From Streptococcaceae bacterium AF77-01CM03A (GTDB lineage Bacteria; Bacillota; Bacilli; Lactobacillales; Streptococcaceae), in the NCBI GenBank assembly GCA_027665725.1, contig JAQDDS010000003.1, forward strand, positions 1-64,000: a DNA stretch of 64,000 bases, given 5' to 3'. Position numbers and translations under genes: made by a program. This document shows, piece by piece, positions 1-8,834 of this stretch (the first letter of the stretch is position 1; the number at the start of each line of letters is the position of its first letter). Under the pieces are notes generated by a model. The model ran no database searches. It had not been told where the DNA came from and worked only from the letters and a program-made list of their open reading frames with translations.

Positions 1-150
1 ACAACAACTGAGGCTCCAACTACAACAACAGAGGCTCCAACTACAACAACAGAGGCTCCAACTACAACAACAGAGGCTCCAACTACAACAACTGAAGCTC
101 CAACAACCACTACAACAACTGAAGCTCCAGCAACAACTGAAGCTCCAACA
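1..150 (+). repeat. Tandem 21-nt coding repeat (TTTTEAP)
   Basis: About five consecutive 21-nt units encode T-T-T-T-E-A-P, followed by shortened or altered units (TTEAPA, TTEAPT). Nearly identical DNA between units suggests recent slippage or recombination, so stalk length probably varies between strains. Confidence 0.9.
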
Positions 151-270
151 ACAACTGAAAACAAACCAGGACTTCCAAATACTGGTGAGGCTACAAGCCT
201 AGTACTTGTATTGGCTGGTGTGGTAATCATGTCAGGAACTGTTGTTATGAAACGTAAATTTACTAAATAA
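1..270 (+). CDS. LPXTG cell-wall-anchored surface protein, C-terminal end (partial)
   Basis: Frame 1 is open from the window edge to the TAA at 268-270. It encodes about 50 residues of near-perfect TTTTEAP heptads, then a sortase signal: LPNTG at about 178-192, a hydrophobic stretch, and a positively charged KRKFTK tail. Family knowledge: sortase A cleaves between T and G and links the protein to peptidoglycan, so the threonine-rich repeat would be the wall-spanning stalk. The repeat is a tandem array of 21-nt units such as ACTACAACAACAGAGGCTCCA. The functional N-terminus lies outside the window, so the ligand or enzymatic role cannot be given. Confidence 0.93.
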   Translation, partial: TTTEAPTTTTEAPTTTTEAPTTTTEAPTTTTEAPTTTTTTEAPATTEAPTTTENKPGLPNTGEATSLVLVLAGVVIMSGTVVMKRKFTK

Positions 271-291
271 TATTAGATAAATTATATTAGA

Positions 292-320
292 GAGGAGAGA
301 GCATTGCTCTCTCCTTTTTT
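292..320 (+). terminator. Rho-independent terminator of the surface protein gene
   Basis: GGAGAGA (294-300) pairs with TCTCTCC (308-314) around a 7-nt loop and is followed by six T. It lies 24 nt after the stop codon. Confidence 0.9.
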
Positions 321-480
321 AAATGTTAAAATGATGGAGTAGTAGATACCTATCCTTCCCTTTTCAAGGGGAAAAACCACTTATCACGAAGTCACAAAGC
401 CAACATTACAATACTAGCTAACGTAGCCGGTAGCAAACAGCAAACAGAAGTTGGCTAAAAACATAGAGGAGAAATCAATA

Positions 481-3441
481 ATGGAAAATTGGTTGACACA
501 ATGGCAGAAATTAAAGGAAAAATATCCGAAGGGTGTCCTTTATGTCAGTAGTGCCTTGCTACCGATGACCATCATGCTGGTGGTATGGTTTTTCATGGGG
601 AGTTATCCTTTTGGAAATAAAAGTTTAATGACCGTTGTCTTTGATCAACAGTACATTAGTTTTTATGGATTGCTAAAGAATGCCATTCTATCTGGTGATT
701 TAAGTAGTCTGACATATTCCTTTACTAAATCTTTAGGTGGAGATATGATTGGTGAGTTGGGCTATTATTTGATGAGCCCTTTCAATTTTATTTATGTTTT
801 GCTGCCTTTAAAGTATATAGGATTATCTGTTTTTCTAACGATCTGGCTCAGATATGGTGCCTTTGGACTTTCCTTTGCTCATCTCTTAGTTAAACGTTAT
901 AAGGGTGCAGAGTCAAAACGATGGATGGTTCCCTTGTTTGCGACAGCTTATGCCCTGTCTGGTATGTTGGTATCCTACCAGATGAATGTTATCTTTTATG
1001 ATGCCATGTTCATGCTTCCCCTCGTCATCCTATATCTAGAGCAGTTATTAGATGGCAAAGCGGCTTATCCCTATGCCTTTGTACTAGGCTTAACGGTATT
1101 CCTTCAATTCTACATGGGCTATATGATATCGCTATTTGTTGTCTTATATGCCTGCTATTATCTTTCGCCTCGTTTTTCTATCGAGGGGACATGGAAAGTA
1201 AAACTCAAACATTACGTCCAACCCTTATGGGATGTCTTTCTCTACTCTATCCTAGGGGTTGCGGCTGCTTCAATATTATTGGTTCCAGTATTTTTCAACT
1301 TGCTTGAAAGTAAGGGACAAGCAGGAGGAGCCATGACATTTTCCATGGCCTTTCAGATTAATCCCTTAGACATTTTATCCAAACTAACTATCGGGGGCTT
1401 TGATGCGCAATCAGGTTGGGCAGCTGGACCAAACCTGCCAAATATCTATATTGGAGCTCTCGGGTTTATCGGCTTTATCTTGTACTTTTTATCAAGAAGG
1501 ATAGTCAAAGAAAGAAGATGGGCTGCGGGAGTGGTTACTCTTATTTTCTTTACTTCCTTTGTCAATGAATTTGTGAGTAAGATTTGGCATATGGGACAAA
1601 ATCCTGCCGGATTTTTCTTCCGCTTTTCATGGCTATTCTCTTTCTTCATGCTAATCTTAGCCTATCAAGCATTAAAAGAGAAATTTAAAATCTCTCGCCG
1701 AGGGAAATTGCTATCAGTTGTAGCCCTAGTCTTATCGGCAATCTACCTCTATACTAAAGACTTTACCTATCTACCAAAAAAACAACCTGAGGCTCTAATT
1801 CTGTTTATCAATAGCCATTTTATTGCTATTGTGATACTGGTTGTATCAGCTACAGCTACAGGATATCTATACTGGGAACGCTCTGCCAAGTCCCAGAAAG
1901 AAAAGAAAAGGGTATTGGTGATTGCAGCTGGATCTGTAGTGGTATTGCTGTTATTATTACAAACAGGTTATCTCTTTTCTCGTGTAGTCTTAACTCTACT
2001 CATTTACTTAGCTGTACTGGCCTTGCTACGCCCACGAATGATTCGCTTAGCTGTTGTCTTATTATCAACTCTGACAGTATTTGAGCTAGGATACAATGCC
2101 TATCTATCACAAGTGACCTTTAGTTATGCAAATGTTGATGAATTTGTGGACGGAACGCTTTCGGTTAAACGTGTGACGGATAAAATCCAAGAAAACGCAG
2201 CTCAGCCTTTCTATAGAATTGCAACGACCTTTGCCTATTCTCGAACAACTCCATCTCTGATAGGTTATCCAGGTTTGAGTACTTTTAGTTCTAATTTGGA
2301 GAGGTCCACTATGAATCACTTTGCCTATATGGGTGATCAAGCGGGCGATGAAGCAATTGAATACGAAAATGGAACTCCTCTGACAGATGCCTTATACGGT
2401 GTTCGTTACTATATGGATGTCAAAGACCTAGATCCTACTGAGAAAGAAGCTCATCCTGAGAGAATGTATTTCACTCGCTTTGCCAGTCGTTTTGATATGA
2501 ACCGTTACTTCACGAAGAAAGTCTACGAGAATGAGCGTTATATCGTGTACGAAAATCCAAATTCTTTCCCATTAGCCTATGGAACAAATGATTTGGTAAG
2601 AAATATCAACTTCGGCAGAAACAACGCAATTCAAAATCAAAATATCATACTCAACTCGATGGAAGGCGTGAAAAAAGGCGAGGAAAACTACCTCGACTAC
2701 TTCAAACCTTTAGCCTATGGAGATGTCGAAACAGAAAATCTTACAGAAGAAAATGTCGACAAAGAAAAAGGAACCGCAGTTTACAAGCGTGTAGATTCTT
2801 CTAAGGATGCAATCGTTCGCTACCGAATTACTCCTCGAACAAACTTGACCTATTACTTCTTCGTACCAGCAAGTCTAAATTCTGAGAAAGATTACTCCGT
2901 CCTTCTGAACGGCAAGTGGTTTACTCATTCCAAGAGAAATACTCAACGTCAACTATGGCAAATCGCTGACAAGGCGGAGAATCAAGAATCTGTACTGGAG
3001 TTCCGCTTTAAAACAGACAAGGTTGACCTTTCAAACGCAGGAGTTTACCGCGCAGAAATCAGTCAAATTCAAAGTGCTTTAGAAAAGCGGAAGGCACAAG
3101 GCCTGCAAGTTGAGAAATTTACGAACACTCATATCGTAGGTTCCGTGAATATTACTGATGACAGCAAATTTATGATGACCTCTATCCCTTATAGTGAAGG
3201 TTGGAAGGTGAAAGTTGATGGTAAGGCTGTCCCAGTGACAAAAGCATGGAATAGTTTTATTTCCTTCCCGATTACTTCTGGACAACACAAAGTAGAATTT
3301 ACCTTCTCTCAAAAAGGGACGATTACAGGCGCTATTTTGACTCTAATCAGTCTATCAACGCTCTATATCATCCGAAAAGATTACAAAAAGGATGATAAAA
3401 AGCAGCTGAAAGAAAATCAAGACGCTCCATCAGCTGAGTAA
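481..3441 (+). CDS. YfhO family membrane protein
   Basis: This 986-residue protein has about a dozen hydrophobic segments in its first ~550 residues, a long hydrophilic and probably extracellular part (~560-945), and one more membrane segment before a charged tail rich in K and D. This is the architecture of YfhO-type proteins, GT-C-like enzymes linked in other Firmicutes to glycosylation of lipoteichoic acid. I chose the ATG at 481 because AGAGGAG (465-471) sits 9 nt upstream; an in-frame TTG at 451 has no such site. The gene is monocistronic, with terminators on both sides. The sugar donor and acceptor cannot be told from sequence. The family call is fairly safe, the role inferred. Confidence 0.85.
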   Translation: MENWLTQWQKLKEKYPKGVLYVSSALLPMTIMLVVWFFMGSYPFGNKSLMTVVFDQQYISFYGLLKNAILSGDLSSLTYSFTKSLGGDMIGELGYYLMSPFNFIYVLLPLKYIGLSVFLTIWLRYGAFGLSFAHLLVKRYKGAESKRWMVPLFATAYALSGMLVSYQMNVIFYDAMFMLPLVILYLEQLLDGKAAYPYAFVLGLTVFLQFYMGYMISLFVVLYACYYLSPRFSIEGTWKVKLKHYVQPLWDVFLYSILGVAAASILLVPVFFNLLESKGQAGGAMTFSMAFQINPLDILSKLTIGGFDAQSGWAAGPNLPNIYIGALGFIGFILYFLSRRIVKERRWAAGVVTLIFFTSFVNEFVSKIWHMGQNPAGFFFRFSWLFSFFMLILAYQALKEKFKISRRGKLLSVVALVLSAIYLYTKDFTYLPKKQPEALILFINSHFIAIVILVVSATATGYLYWERSAKSQKEKKRVLVIAAGSVVVLLLLLQTGYLFSRVVLTLLIYLAVLALLRPRMIRLAVVLLSTLTVFELGYNAYLSQVTFSYANVDEFVDGTLSVKRVTDKIQENAAQPFYRIATTFAYSRTTPSLIGYPGLSTFSSNLERSTMNHFAYMGDQAGDEAIEYENGTPLTDALYGVRYYMDVKDLDPTEKEAHPERMYFTRFASRFDMNRYFTKKVYENERYIVYENPNSFPLAYGTNDLVRNINFGRNNAIQNQNIILNSMEGVKKGEENYLDYFKPLAYGDVETENLTEENVDKEKGTAVYKRVDSSKDAIVRYRITPRTNLTYYFFVPASLNSEKDYSVLLNGKWFTHSKRNTQRQLWQIADKAENQESVLEFRFKTDKVDLSNAGVYRAEISQIQSALEKRKAQGLQVEKFTNTHIVGSVNITDDSKFMMTSIPYSEGWKVKVDGKAVPVTKAWNSFISFPITSGQHKVEFTFSQKGTITGAILTLISLSTLYIIRKDYKKDDKKQLKENQDAPSAE

Positions 3442-3472
3442 GCAATCTTCTCTCAAATATAAGAAAAAATAC

Positions 3473-3502
3473 GGTCAGGATAGCAGTCCTGACCTTTTTC
3501 TT
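3473..3502 (+). terminator. Terminator of the YfhO gene
   Basis: GGTCAGGA (3473-3480) pairs with TCCTGACC (3487-3494), followed by TTTTTCTTTT. Confidence 0.9.
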
Positions 3503-3510
3503 TTGCAAAA

Positions 3511-3572
3511 TGACAAAAATCTTAAACTTTTTGACAAAAATACTTGTCAAAAATAAAAAGATGTGTTACAAT
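3511..3572 (+). promoter_or_regulatory. Promoter and putative operator of the XRE cassette
   Basis: A -35 box TTGTCA (3544-3549) and a -10 box TACAAT (3567-3572) are separated by 17 nt. The -35 box is one arm of an inverted repeat, TTGACA (3531-3536) and TGTCAA (3545-3550). The left arm lies in a second copy of TGACAAAAAT (3511-3520 and 3532-3541, 21 nt apart, about two helical turns). This layout fits autoregulation by the XRE protein encoded just downstream; the binding itself is inferred. Confidence 0.65.
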
Positions 3573-3603
3573 AAAATCAAGTTAAGAACAAAGGAGTAAA
3601 GAC

Positions 3604-3807
3604 ATGCTAAAAAATCGTCTAAAAGAGCTTCGAGCTCGCGATGGCCTCAATCAAACCGAACTGGCCAAACTAGCAGGTGTGTCCAGGCAAACCGTCAGTT
3701 TGCTAGAGCGGGATGAGTACACGCCATCCATCGTCATTGCCCTAAAGATTGCTCAGATATTCCATGAGCCAGTCGAGTCAGTCTTCCGCTTAGAGGAGGA
3801 TGAGTGA
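3604..3807 (+). CDS. XRE-type helix-turn-helix regulator, YozG-like
   Basis: A 67-residue protein that is almost entirely a HTH_3 domain: LKELRARDGLNQTELAKLAG, then the recognition helix SRQTVSLLERDEYTPS. Such single-domain regulators typically control the small membrane-protein genes beside them. AAAGGAG lies just upstream of the ATG. The stop overlaps the next start (TGATG), so this is the first gene of an operon reaching at least to 5958. The inverted repeat over the promoter is the likely operator. No ligand-sensing domain is visible, so any signal would have to come through a partner protein. Confidence 0.88.
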   Translation: MLKNRLKELRARDGLNQTELAKLAGVSRQTVSLLERDEYTPSIVIALKIAQIFHEPVESVFRLEEDE

Positions 3808-4010
3808 TGAACAAGTATAAAGTGATTTATTATCTATCTATAGTCGTGTTTATCGTAAATCTTATGGCTATGATTGGAAGCCTATTTGGTTGGTTTACAA
3901 TTGTTGAAAGTAAATACCTCTTCTGGATTAACATAGTGCTACTATTAGTCTTTAGATGGGTAGAGAGAAAGATAAAGTTTAAAGAGATCCTAAAAGGAGA
4001 AAAGTTATGA
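3807..4010 (+). CDS. Small membrane protein of unknown function
   Basis: A 67-residue protein with two hydrophobic segments (about residues 5-28 and 38-52) and a basic end. I place the start at the ATG at 3807, sharing one base with the preceding stop, with AGAGGAGG (3792-3799) upstream; the GTG at 3804 is a poorer choice. It is translationally coupled to the XRE gene on one side and overlaps the PspC gene by 4 nt (ATGA) on the other. Small two-helix proteins beside YozG-type regulators are common in Firmicutes, but I cannot give this one a function. Confidence 0.75.
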   Translation: MNKYKVIYYLSIVVFIVNLMAMIGSLFGWFTIVESKYLFWINIVLLLVFRWVERKIKFKEILKGEKL

Positions 4011-4357
4011 AAGAGTTTTTAGCAGGTTTTCAAGTCGATACAGAGAACAAAGCACTTGCCGGTGTTTGTGCAGGTCTAGGAAATTATTTTAACATTCAAG
4101 CCAATATCGTTCGTTTGGTGACAGTCTTGTTATTCCTCTCTTCGACTGAGGTCGGGATTATAACAGTAACTCTCTATGCCTATCTAGCAGGTTGGCTTGG
4201 GAATGAACCCTTGGGAGATGGAGCAAAAAAAGCTAGAAATCAAGCTATTCTCTTGTTTGCTGTTTGTATGATTTTGGTATCACTTGGAACAGAAGGCTTG
4301 ACCGCTATCTTCGAATCAGGTAAAGCTTTTGGTCAATGGTTGTCTGGCTTGTTTTAG
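4007..4357 (+). CDS. PspC domain membrane protein
   Basis: A 116-residue protein. Residues ~10-75 match the PspC domain (ALAGVCAGLGNYFNI, then a hydrophobic helix ending in AYLAGWLG). A second hydrophobic helix follows at ~80-100. In enterobacteria PspC senses membrane stress; many Firmicutes homologs are uncharacterised envelope proteins. This PspC domain is unrelated to the choline-binding PspC/CbpA of pneumococci. The ATG overlaps the preceding stop, with AAAAGGAG upstream. It is the third gene of the XRE cassette, suggesting an envelope-stress or peptide-defence role, which is inference. Confidence 0.85.
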   Translation: MKEFLAGFQVDTENKALAGVCAGLGNYFNIQANIVRLVTVLLFLSSTEVGIITVTLYAYLAGWLGNEPLGDGAKKARNQAILLFAVCMILVSLGTEGLTAIFESGKAFGQWLSGLF

Positions 4358-4371
4358 AAAGAGGTTGAAAT

Positions 4372-5073
4372 ATGGAAAAGAAACAAATCATTTTTGCACT
4401 GAAGATTTTTCTTGCAAGTGTTTTATTAGCAATATTTGCTGGTTTCCTTGGTGCTAATCCTTTAGGTATCGGTCAAGAGCAAGTAGTCGTTGCCTTGAAA
4501 TCATTCTTTCTTGGTTTAGGGATGCTTACGGTGATTCTAACCTTTTATTTCACTAGAAAAAGCCATCAGGCCTATCAGAGTTATCAAAGAGAAGAAGAGG
4601 ACGAAGAAAACGAACAAGACTACCTTGCCATGTATCGTTTCTTAGATTATGGTACAGTAGCTTGGAATGTTTGCCAAATTAGTATGCTTTCCTGTCTACT
4701 AATAGATTTGGGAGCTTTAGGCCTATCAGCAGCATCCTTACTTTTGATAGTTTTAGGTATCTGGGCGGGTGCTTACTGTCTAAAAATCACCAGCAAGATT
4801 CGTAACTACAAACTTTCTATTACGGCGACTCCCAAGGAAGTTTTAGACTACCTCGATACTTATGACGAGGGAGAAAAACAGGCTGAAATGGAAGAAGCTT
4901 ACTTGATCTTGTTCAAGGTCAATCAGCTCCTCATTCCTGGTATCTACGTTGTCTTAGTAGTTCTATCTGTAGTATTAGGCCAAGTACAGTTGGTTGCTCT
5001 GCTTGTGGCAGTTGTCATCCATTTGTACACGAATGTTGCACAATTGCGCAAAACAAAACGTTATTTCAAATAG
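4372..5073 (+). CDS. DUF3169-like membrane protein
   Basis: A 233-residue protein with four to six hydrophobic segments arranged as two N-terminal helices, an acidic linker (EREEEDEENEQD region, ~residues 62-75), a middle pair, a cytoplasmic part and a C-terminal pair ending in LRKTKRYFK. Size and pattern fit DUF3169 proteins, which usually sit beside a small XRE regulator as here. I assign the family from memory of its layout rather than a diagnostic motif. A weak purine-rich site (AGAAAGAGG) precedes the ATG. No enzymatic residues are recognisable. Confidence 0.65.
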   Translation: MEKKQIIFALKIFLASVLLAIFAGFLGANPLGIGQEQVVVALKSFFLGLGMLTVILTFYFTRKSHQAYQSYQREEEDEENEQDYLAMYRFLDYGTVAWNVCQISMLSCLLIDLGALGLSAASLLLIVLGIWAGAYCLKITSKIRNYKLSITATPKEVLDYLDTYDEGEKQAEMEEAYLILFKVNQLLIPGIYVVLVVLSVVLGQVQLVALLVAVVIHLYTNVAQLRKTKRYFK

Positions 5074-5082
5074 GAGAATATT

Positions 5083-5724
5083 ATGAAAACACTTAAAAAT
5101 ATCGGCTGGTATAGCCTTGCCTTCTTATCATTTCTTATGGTCTATAGTTTTATTCAGGGCGTAGGTTTAGCCGCCTTGATAATGGGAGCACCTAGCTACG
5201 TTGCTGTCCCTGTTTATGTCTTATTAGCAGGAATCTTCACCTTCGTTACCTACAAGTGGTATAAGACAGGAACTGTTACAATAGAAAAAACGGCCCTTAA
5301 CAAATACATCTGGCTACCTGCCTTGGTATGGGTCCTTGTCATTGTTGCAGAAAACTTTTTACCAAATGATCCATCAGTCAATCAAAAGATGGTAGAAGAA
5401 TTGACTCATAATCAACCTCTTTTCTCTTTCTTTATGGTGGTTGTCTTTGCACCTCTGACAGAAGAGTTAACCTTTAGAGGTATGTTAGCTCGCTTTGTCT
5501 TCCCTCAGCAAGATAACATCAAGCAAACAGCTCTCTTTCTTCTTGTAAGTAGTCTCATTTTTGCTCTTGTTCATTTTCCTGGAACTCCACTACAGTTCCT
5601 AGTTTATGCTTCACTTGGGTTTAGCATGGGCTTGGCTTATATCAGCAAAGGTGGTTTGGCTTATAGTATAGCCCTACATGCTTTGAATAATTTAATCGCA
5701 TTTTTAATGATAGTCATGCTATAA
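5083..5724 (+). CDS. CPBP family intramembrane glutamic endopeptidase
   Basis: A 213-residue multi-pass protein carrying the CPBP (Abi, Rce1-like) motifs: EELTFRGML (EExxxR, ~residues 127-134), then FALVHFP with the second-motif histidine, and HALNNLIA near the C-terminus. These glutamate and histidine residues form the intramembrane active site. In streptococci and lactobacilli the family is associated with bacteriocin maturation or self-immunity. It starts 9 nt after the DUF3169-like gene, with GGAGAATATT upstream of the ATG. Its substrate is unknown. A second, divergent CPBP protein occurs at 30410-31093. Confidence 0.88.
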   Translation: MKTLKNIGWYSLAFLSFLMVYSFIQGVGLAALIMGAPSYVAVPVYVLLAGIFTFVTYKWYKTGTVTIEKTALNKYIWLPALVWVLVIVAENFLPNDPSVNQKMVEELTHNQPLFSFFMVVVFAPLTEELTFRGMLARFVFPQQDNIKQTALFLLVSSLIFALVHFPGTPLQFLVYASLGFSMGLAYISKGGLAYSIALHALNNLIAFLMIVML

Positions 5725-5742
5725 TAGACTCAGGAGGAAATC

Positions 5743-5958
5743 ATGAAACGAGTACTATTATTAGCAGTCATTCAGGCTGTCTTTCTCTTCTTTGTCATCG
5801 GCCTACTTGTCTATTTCATTAAGGGGGATTTCTTTTATAACAATCTAGCGGTTATCTTTGCTCCTATCGCAGGAGTGATACGATTTGCGACGGCTTATGT
5901 GACAGAAATTGTCCTACCAAAGAAGACAGAAGAGATTGATGAAAAGCGTAAAAAATAA
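5743..5958 (+). CDS. Small membrane protein, last gene of the XRE cassette
   Basis: A 71-residue protein with two hydrophobic helices (about 3-25 and 32-55) and a strongly charged tail ([13 protein letters not shown]). AGGAGGAAATC gives a good ribosome site. A terminator follows, marking the end of the operon. No family recognised. Confidence 0.75.
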   Translation: MKRVLLLAVIQAVFLFFVIGLLVYFIKGDFFYNNLAVIFAPIAGVIRFATAYVTEIVLPKKTEEIDEKRKK

Positions 5959-5970
5959 AGAAAACTCAAA

Positions 5971-5999
5971 TCCAGCGAATGACTTTGCTGGATTTTTTC
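5971..5999 (+). terminator. Terminator of the XRE cassette
   Basis: TCCAGCGAA (5971-5979) pairs, with one G-T position, with TTTGCTGGA (5984-5992), followed by TTTTTTC. Confidence 0.85.
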
Positions 6000-6058
6000 A
6001 TTTATAAGAGGATTCTCTCAACTTTTCTGCTGATTTTCATGAAGAGCCTGCGCTTTTA

Positions 6059-6067
6059 TGGTAAAAT
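6059..6067 (+). promoter_or_regulatory. Extended -10 promoter of aspS
   Basis: TGGTAAAAT (6059-6067) is an extended -10 element, 28 nt before the start codon. No T-box or other tRNA-sensing leader fits in the short 5' region. Confidence 0.6.
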
Positions 6068-6095
6068 AGTAACAGAATACAAGAGGAGAGAAAAC

Positions 6096-7859
6096 ATGAA
6101 ACGTAGTATGTATGCTGGTCGTGTTCGTGAGGAGCACATCGGACAAGAAATTACCTTGAAAGGATGGGTTGCCCGTCGCCGTGACTTGGGTGGATTGATC
6201 TTCATCGACCTTCGTGACCGTGAAGGGATCATGCAGTTAGTTATCAACCCTGAAAAAGTTTCTGCAGAGGTGATGGCAACAGCTGAAAGCCTTCGTAGTG
6301 AATTTGTCATCGAGGTTACTGGTCAGGTTGCAGCACGTGAGCAGGCAAATGATAAACTGGCAACCGGAGCGGTTGAACTGAATGTAACGGCTCTTACTGT
6401 GCTTAATACAGCCAAAACAACACCATTTGAAATCAAGGATGGCATTGAAGCAAACGATGATACGCGTCTACGTTACCGTTACCTTGACCTTCGTCGTCCA
6501 GAGATGTTGGAAAACCTTAAGCTTCGTGCCAAGGTAACACATTCTATCCGCAACTACTTGGACGAGTTGGAATTTATCGATGTGGAAACGCCATTCCTTT
6601 CTAAGTCAACACCAGAAGGGGCGCGTGACTACTTGGTGCCATCTCGTGTCAATAAAGGGCATTTCTACGCACTTCCTCAAAGTCCGCAGATTACAAAACA
6701 GTTGTTGATGAATGCTGGATTTGACCGTTACTACCAAATCGTCAAATGTTTCCGTGATGAGGACTTGCGTGGTGACCGTCAGCCTGAATTTACCCAGGTC
6801 GACTTGGAAACTTCATTCCTGACTGAGCAAGAAATCCAAGATATCACAGAAGGCTTGATTGCGCGCGTGATGAAGGAAACAAAAGGGATCGAAGTAACGC
6901 TGCCATTCCCTCGTATGAAGTATGATGATGCCATGGCTCTTTATGGTTCTGACAAACCTGATACTCGTTTTGAGATGTTGCTTCAGGACTTGACAGAAGT
7001 GGTCAAAGGTGTAGACTTTAAAGTCTTCTCGGAAGCTCCTGCAGTTAAAGCTATTGTTGTCAAAGGAGCTGCGGATAACTATTCACGTAAAGACATCGAC
7101 AAGATGACCGAAGTAGCCAAACAGTATGGTGCTAAGGGTCTTGCTTGGGTCAAGGTTGTTGATGGAGAATTGAACGGACCAGTGGCTAAATTCTTAACTG
7201 CTATCCAGGAAGAATTGAAAACAGCGCTTGGTCTTGAAGATAAGGACTTGGTTCTCTTTGTAGCCGATACACTTGAAGTGGCTAATGCAACCCTTGGTGC
7301 CCTTCGTGGACGTATTGCTAAAGAACTCGACTTGATTGACTCTGACAAATTTAACTTCCTTTGGGTTGTTGACTGGCCAATGTTTGAATGGTCTGAAGAA
7401 GAAGGTCGCTATATGAGTGCCCACCATCCATTTACGCTTCCTCAAGCAGATACTGCCCATGAGCTTGAAGGTGAATTGGCCAATGTCCGTGCTATTGCCT
7501 ATGACATCGTCTTGAACGGTTATGAGCTTGGCGGTGGTAGCCTTCGTATCAACCAAAAAGAACTCCAAGAACGCATGTTCAAGGCCCTTGGATTCTCAAC
7601 AGAAGAAGCAAATGACCAGTTTGGATTCCTTTTGGAAGCCATGGACTATGGATTCCCACCACACGGTGGCTTGGCTATCGGACTTGACCGCTTTGTAATG
7701 CTCTTAGCAGGCGAAGAAAATATCCGTGAAGTGATTGCCTTTCCTAAGAACAACAAAGCAACTGACCCAATGACCCAAGCGCCATCAACAGTAGCTCTTA
7801 AACAACTAGAAGAACTCAATCTACAAGTAGAACAAGATGAAACAAACGAAACTAACTAA
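6096..7859 (+). CDS. aspS: Aspartyl-tRNA synthetase
   Basis: A 587-residue class II synthetase that charges tRNA-Asp. An N-terminal OB-fold anticodon-binding domain (~1-105) begins [10 protein letters not shown]. Motif 2 ([18 protein letters not shown]) is near residue 219, a bacterial GAD insertion follows, and motif 3 ([13 protein letters not shown]) is near 525. The reading frame is open upstream to 5979, but the ATG at 6096 has AGAGGAGAG 5 nt before it and gives the standard length. Its 3' end overlaps the following YitT gene by 23 nt, so the two are co-transcribed. Confidence 0.97.
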   Translation: MKRSMYAGRVREEHIGQEITLKGWVARRRDLGGLIFIDLRDREGIMQLVINPEKVSAEVMATAESLRSEFVIEVTGQVAAREQANDKLATGAVELNVTALTVLNTAKTTPFEIKDGIEANDDTRLRYRYLDLRRPEMLENLKLRAKVTHSIRNYLDELEFIDVETPFLSKSTPEGARDYLVPSRVNKGHFYALPQSPQITKQLLMNAGFDRYYQIVKCFRDEDLRGDRQPEFTQVDLETSFLTEQEIQDITEGLIARVMKETKGIEVTLPFPRMKYDDAMALYGSDKPDTRFEMLLQDLTEVVKGVDFKVFSEAPAVKAIVVKGAADNYSRKDIDKMTEVAKQYGAKGLAWVKVVDGELNGPVAKFLTAIQEELKTALGLEDKDLVLFVADTLEVANATLGALRGRIAKELDLIDSDKFNFLWVVDWPMFEWSEEEGRYMSAHHPFTLPQADTAHELEGELANVRAIAYDIVLNGYELGGGSLRINQKELQERMFKALGFSTEEANDQFGFLLEAMDYGFPPHGGLAIGLDRFVMLLAGEENIREVIAFPKNNKATDPMTQAPSTVALKQLEELNLQVEQDETNETN

Positions 7860-8778
7860 AAAGTGGCACTATTATCTACGCCGCTTTGCTCATCGGGTGA
7901 AGATTTTGCGTGTCTTACAAGGGATTTCTAAAGAAAAATACGATGAAAAAATTTCAGCTTCTCTGGTATATGGTTTTCTATCAGCAGTAGCCGTCAATTT
8001 CTTCTTCCAGCCAGGACACGTTTATTCAAGTGGAGCAACAGGTTTAGCTCAGATTATCTCAAGCCTTAGTAACTACTGGTTTAATTTCCATATTCCAATT
8101 TCTGTAGCTTTCTACTGTATCAATATACCACTCATGATTTTAGCTTGGCGCCTGATTGGACATAAGTTTACGATATTTACCTTTATCACGGTATCCATGA
8201 GCTCGCTCTTTATCCAGTTTGTGCCAGTGGTGGTACTGACAGAGGACCCAATCATCAATGCCCTTTTTGGGGGTGTCGTTATGGGATTGGGAATCGGTTT
8301 TGCTTTACGCCATAACATTTCCAGTGGTGGAACAGATATTGTCAGTCTTACCATTCGTAAGAAGACAGGTCGTAACGTTGGAAGTATCTCTTTCCTAGTG
8401 AACGGGACAATCATGCTGATTGCTGGTTTGACCTTTGGTTGGAAATATGCCCTCTATTCTATGATTACCATCTTTGTCTCAAGCCGTGTGACAGATGCAG
8501 TTTTCACCAAACAAAAACGCATGCAGGCTATGATTGTTACTAGTAATCCAGATGCTGTGATTGAGAAAATTCACAATAAATTGCACCGTGGAGCGACCAT
8601 GATTCACGATGCTGAAGGGACTTATAACCACGAACGTAAGGCAGTTTTGATTACGGTTATCACTCGTGCAGAGTTTAATGATTTTAAACTAATCATGAAG
8701 CAAGTGGATCCAACAGCCTTTGTATCGGTCTCAGAGAATGTTCATATTCTTGGACGATTTGTCGAAGTTGAAAACTAG
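7837..8778 (+). CDS. YitT family membrane protein (DUF161/DUF2179)
   Basis: A 313-residue protein with five to six membrane helices (~45-210) containing the family pattern GxxxGxGxxxxxxxxxSSGGTDI (residues ~147-169), followed by a cytoplasmic DUF2179 domain (~225-313) ending [17 protein letters not shown]. YitT proteins are widespread in Firmicutes; a transporter or regulatory role is suspected but not established. The start lies inside the end of aspS, and the spacing suggests translational coupling. Terminator at 8801-8834. Confidence 0.88.
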   Translation: MKQTKLTKKWHYYLRRFAHRVKILRVLQGISKEKYDEKISASLVYGFLSAVAVNFFFQPGHVYSSGATGLAQIISSLSNYWFNFHIPISVAFYCINIPLMILAWRLIGHKFTIFTFITVSMSSLFIQFVPVVVLTEDPIINALFGGVVMGLGIGFALRHNISSGGTDIVSLTIRKKTGRNVGSISFLVNGTIMLIAGLTFGWKYALYSMITIFVSSRVTDAVFTKQKRMQAMIVTSNPDAVIEKIHNKLHRGATMIHDAEGTYNHERKAVLITVITRAEFNDFKLIMKQVDPTAFVSVSENVHILGRFVEVEN

Positions 8779-8800
8779 TTGTTCAGGTAAATAGAATACA

Positions 8801-8834
8801 AAAAAACCAACTCAAAATAGAGAGTTGGTTTTTA
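8801..8834. terminator. Bidirectional terminator between the YitT gene and malR
   Basis: AAACCAACTC and GAGTTGGTTT form a stem around a 7-8 nt loop, with A-rich and T-rich flanks on opposite sides, so it can serve both converging genes. Confidence 0.88.

Noticed and set aside
1..150. CRISPR-like regular repeat
   Set aside because: The units are contiguous without spacers and in frame, encoding a wall-anchored protein stalk.
5979..6095. Longer N-terminus for aspartyl-tRNA synthetase
   Set aside because: The extra part runs across the extended -10 promoter and the Shine-Dalgarno site of aspS; the ATG at 6096 gives the standard protein.
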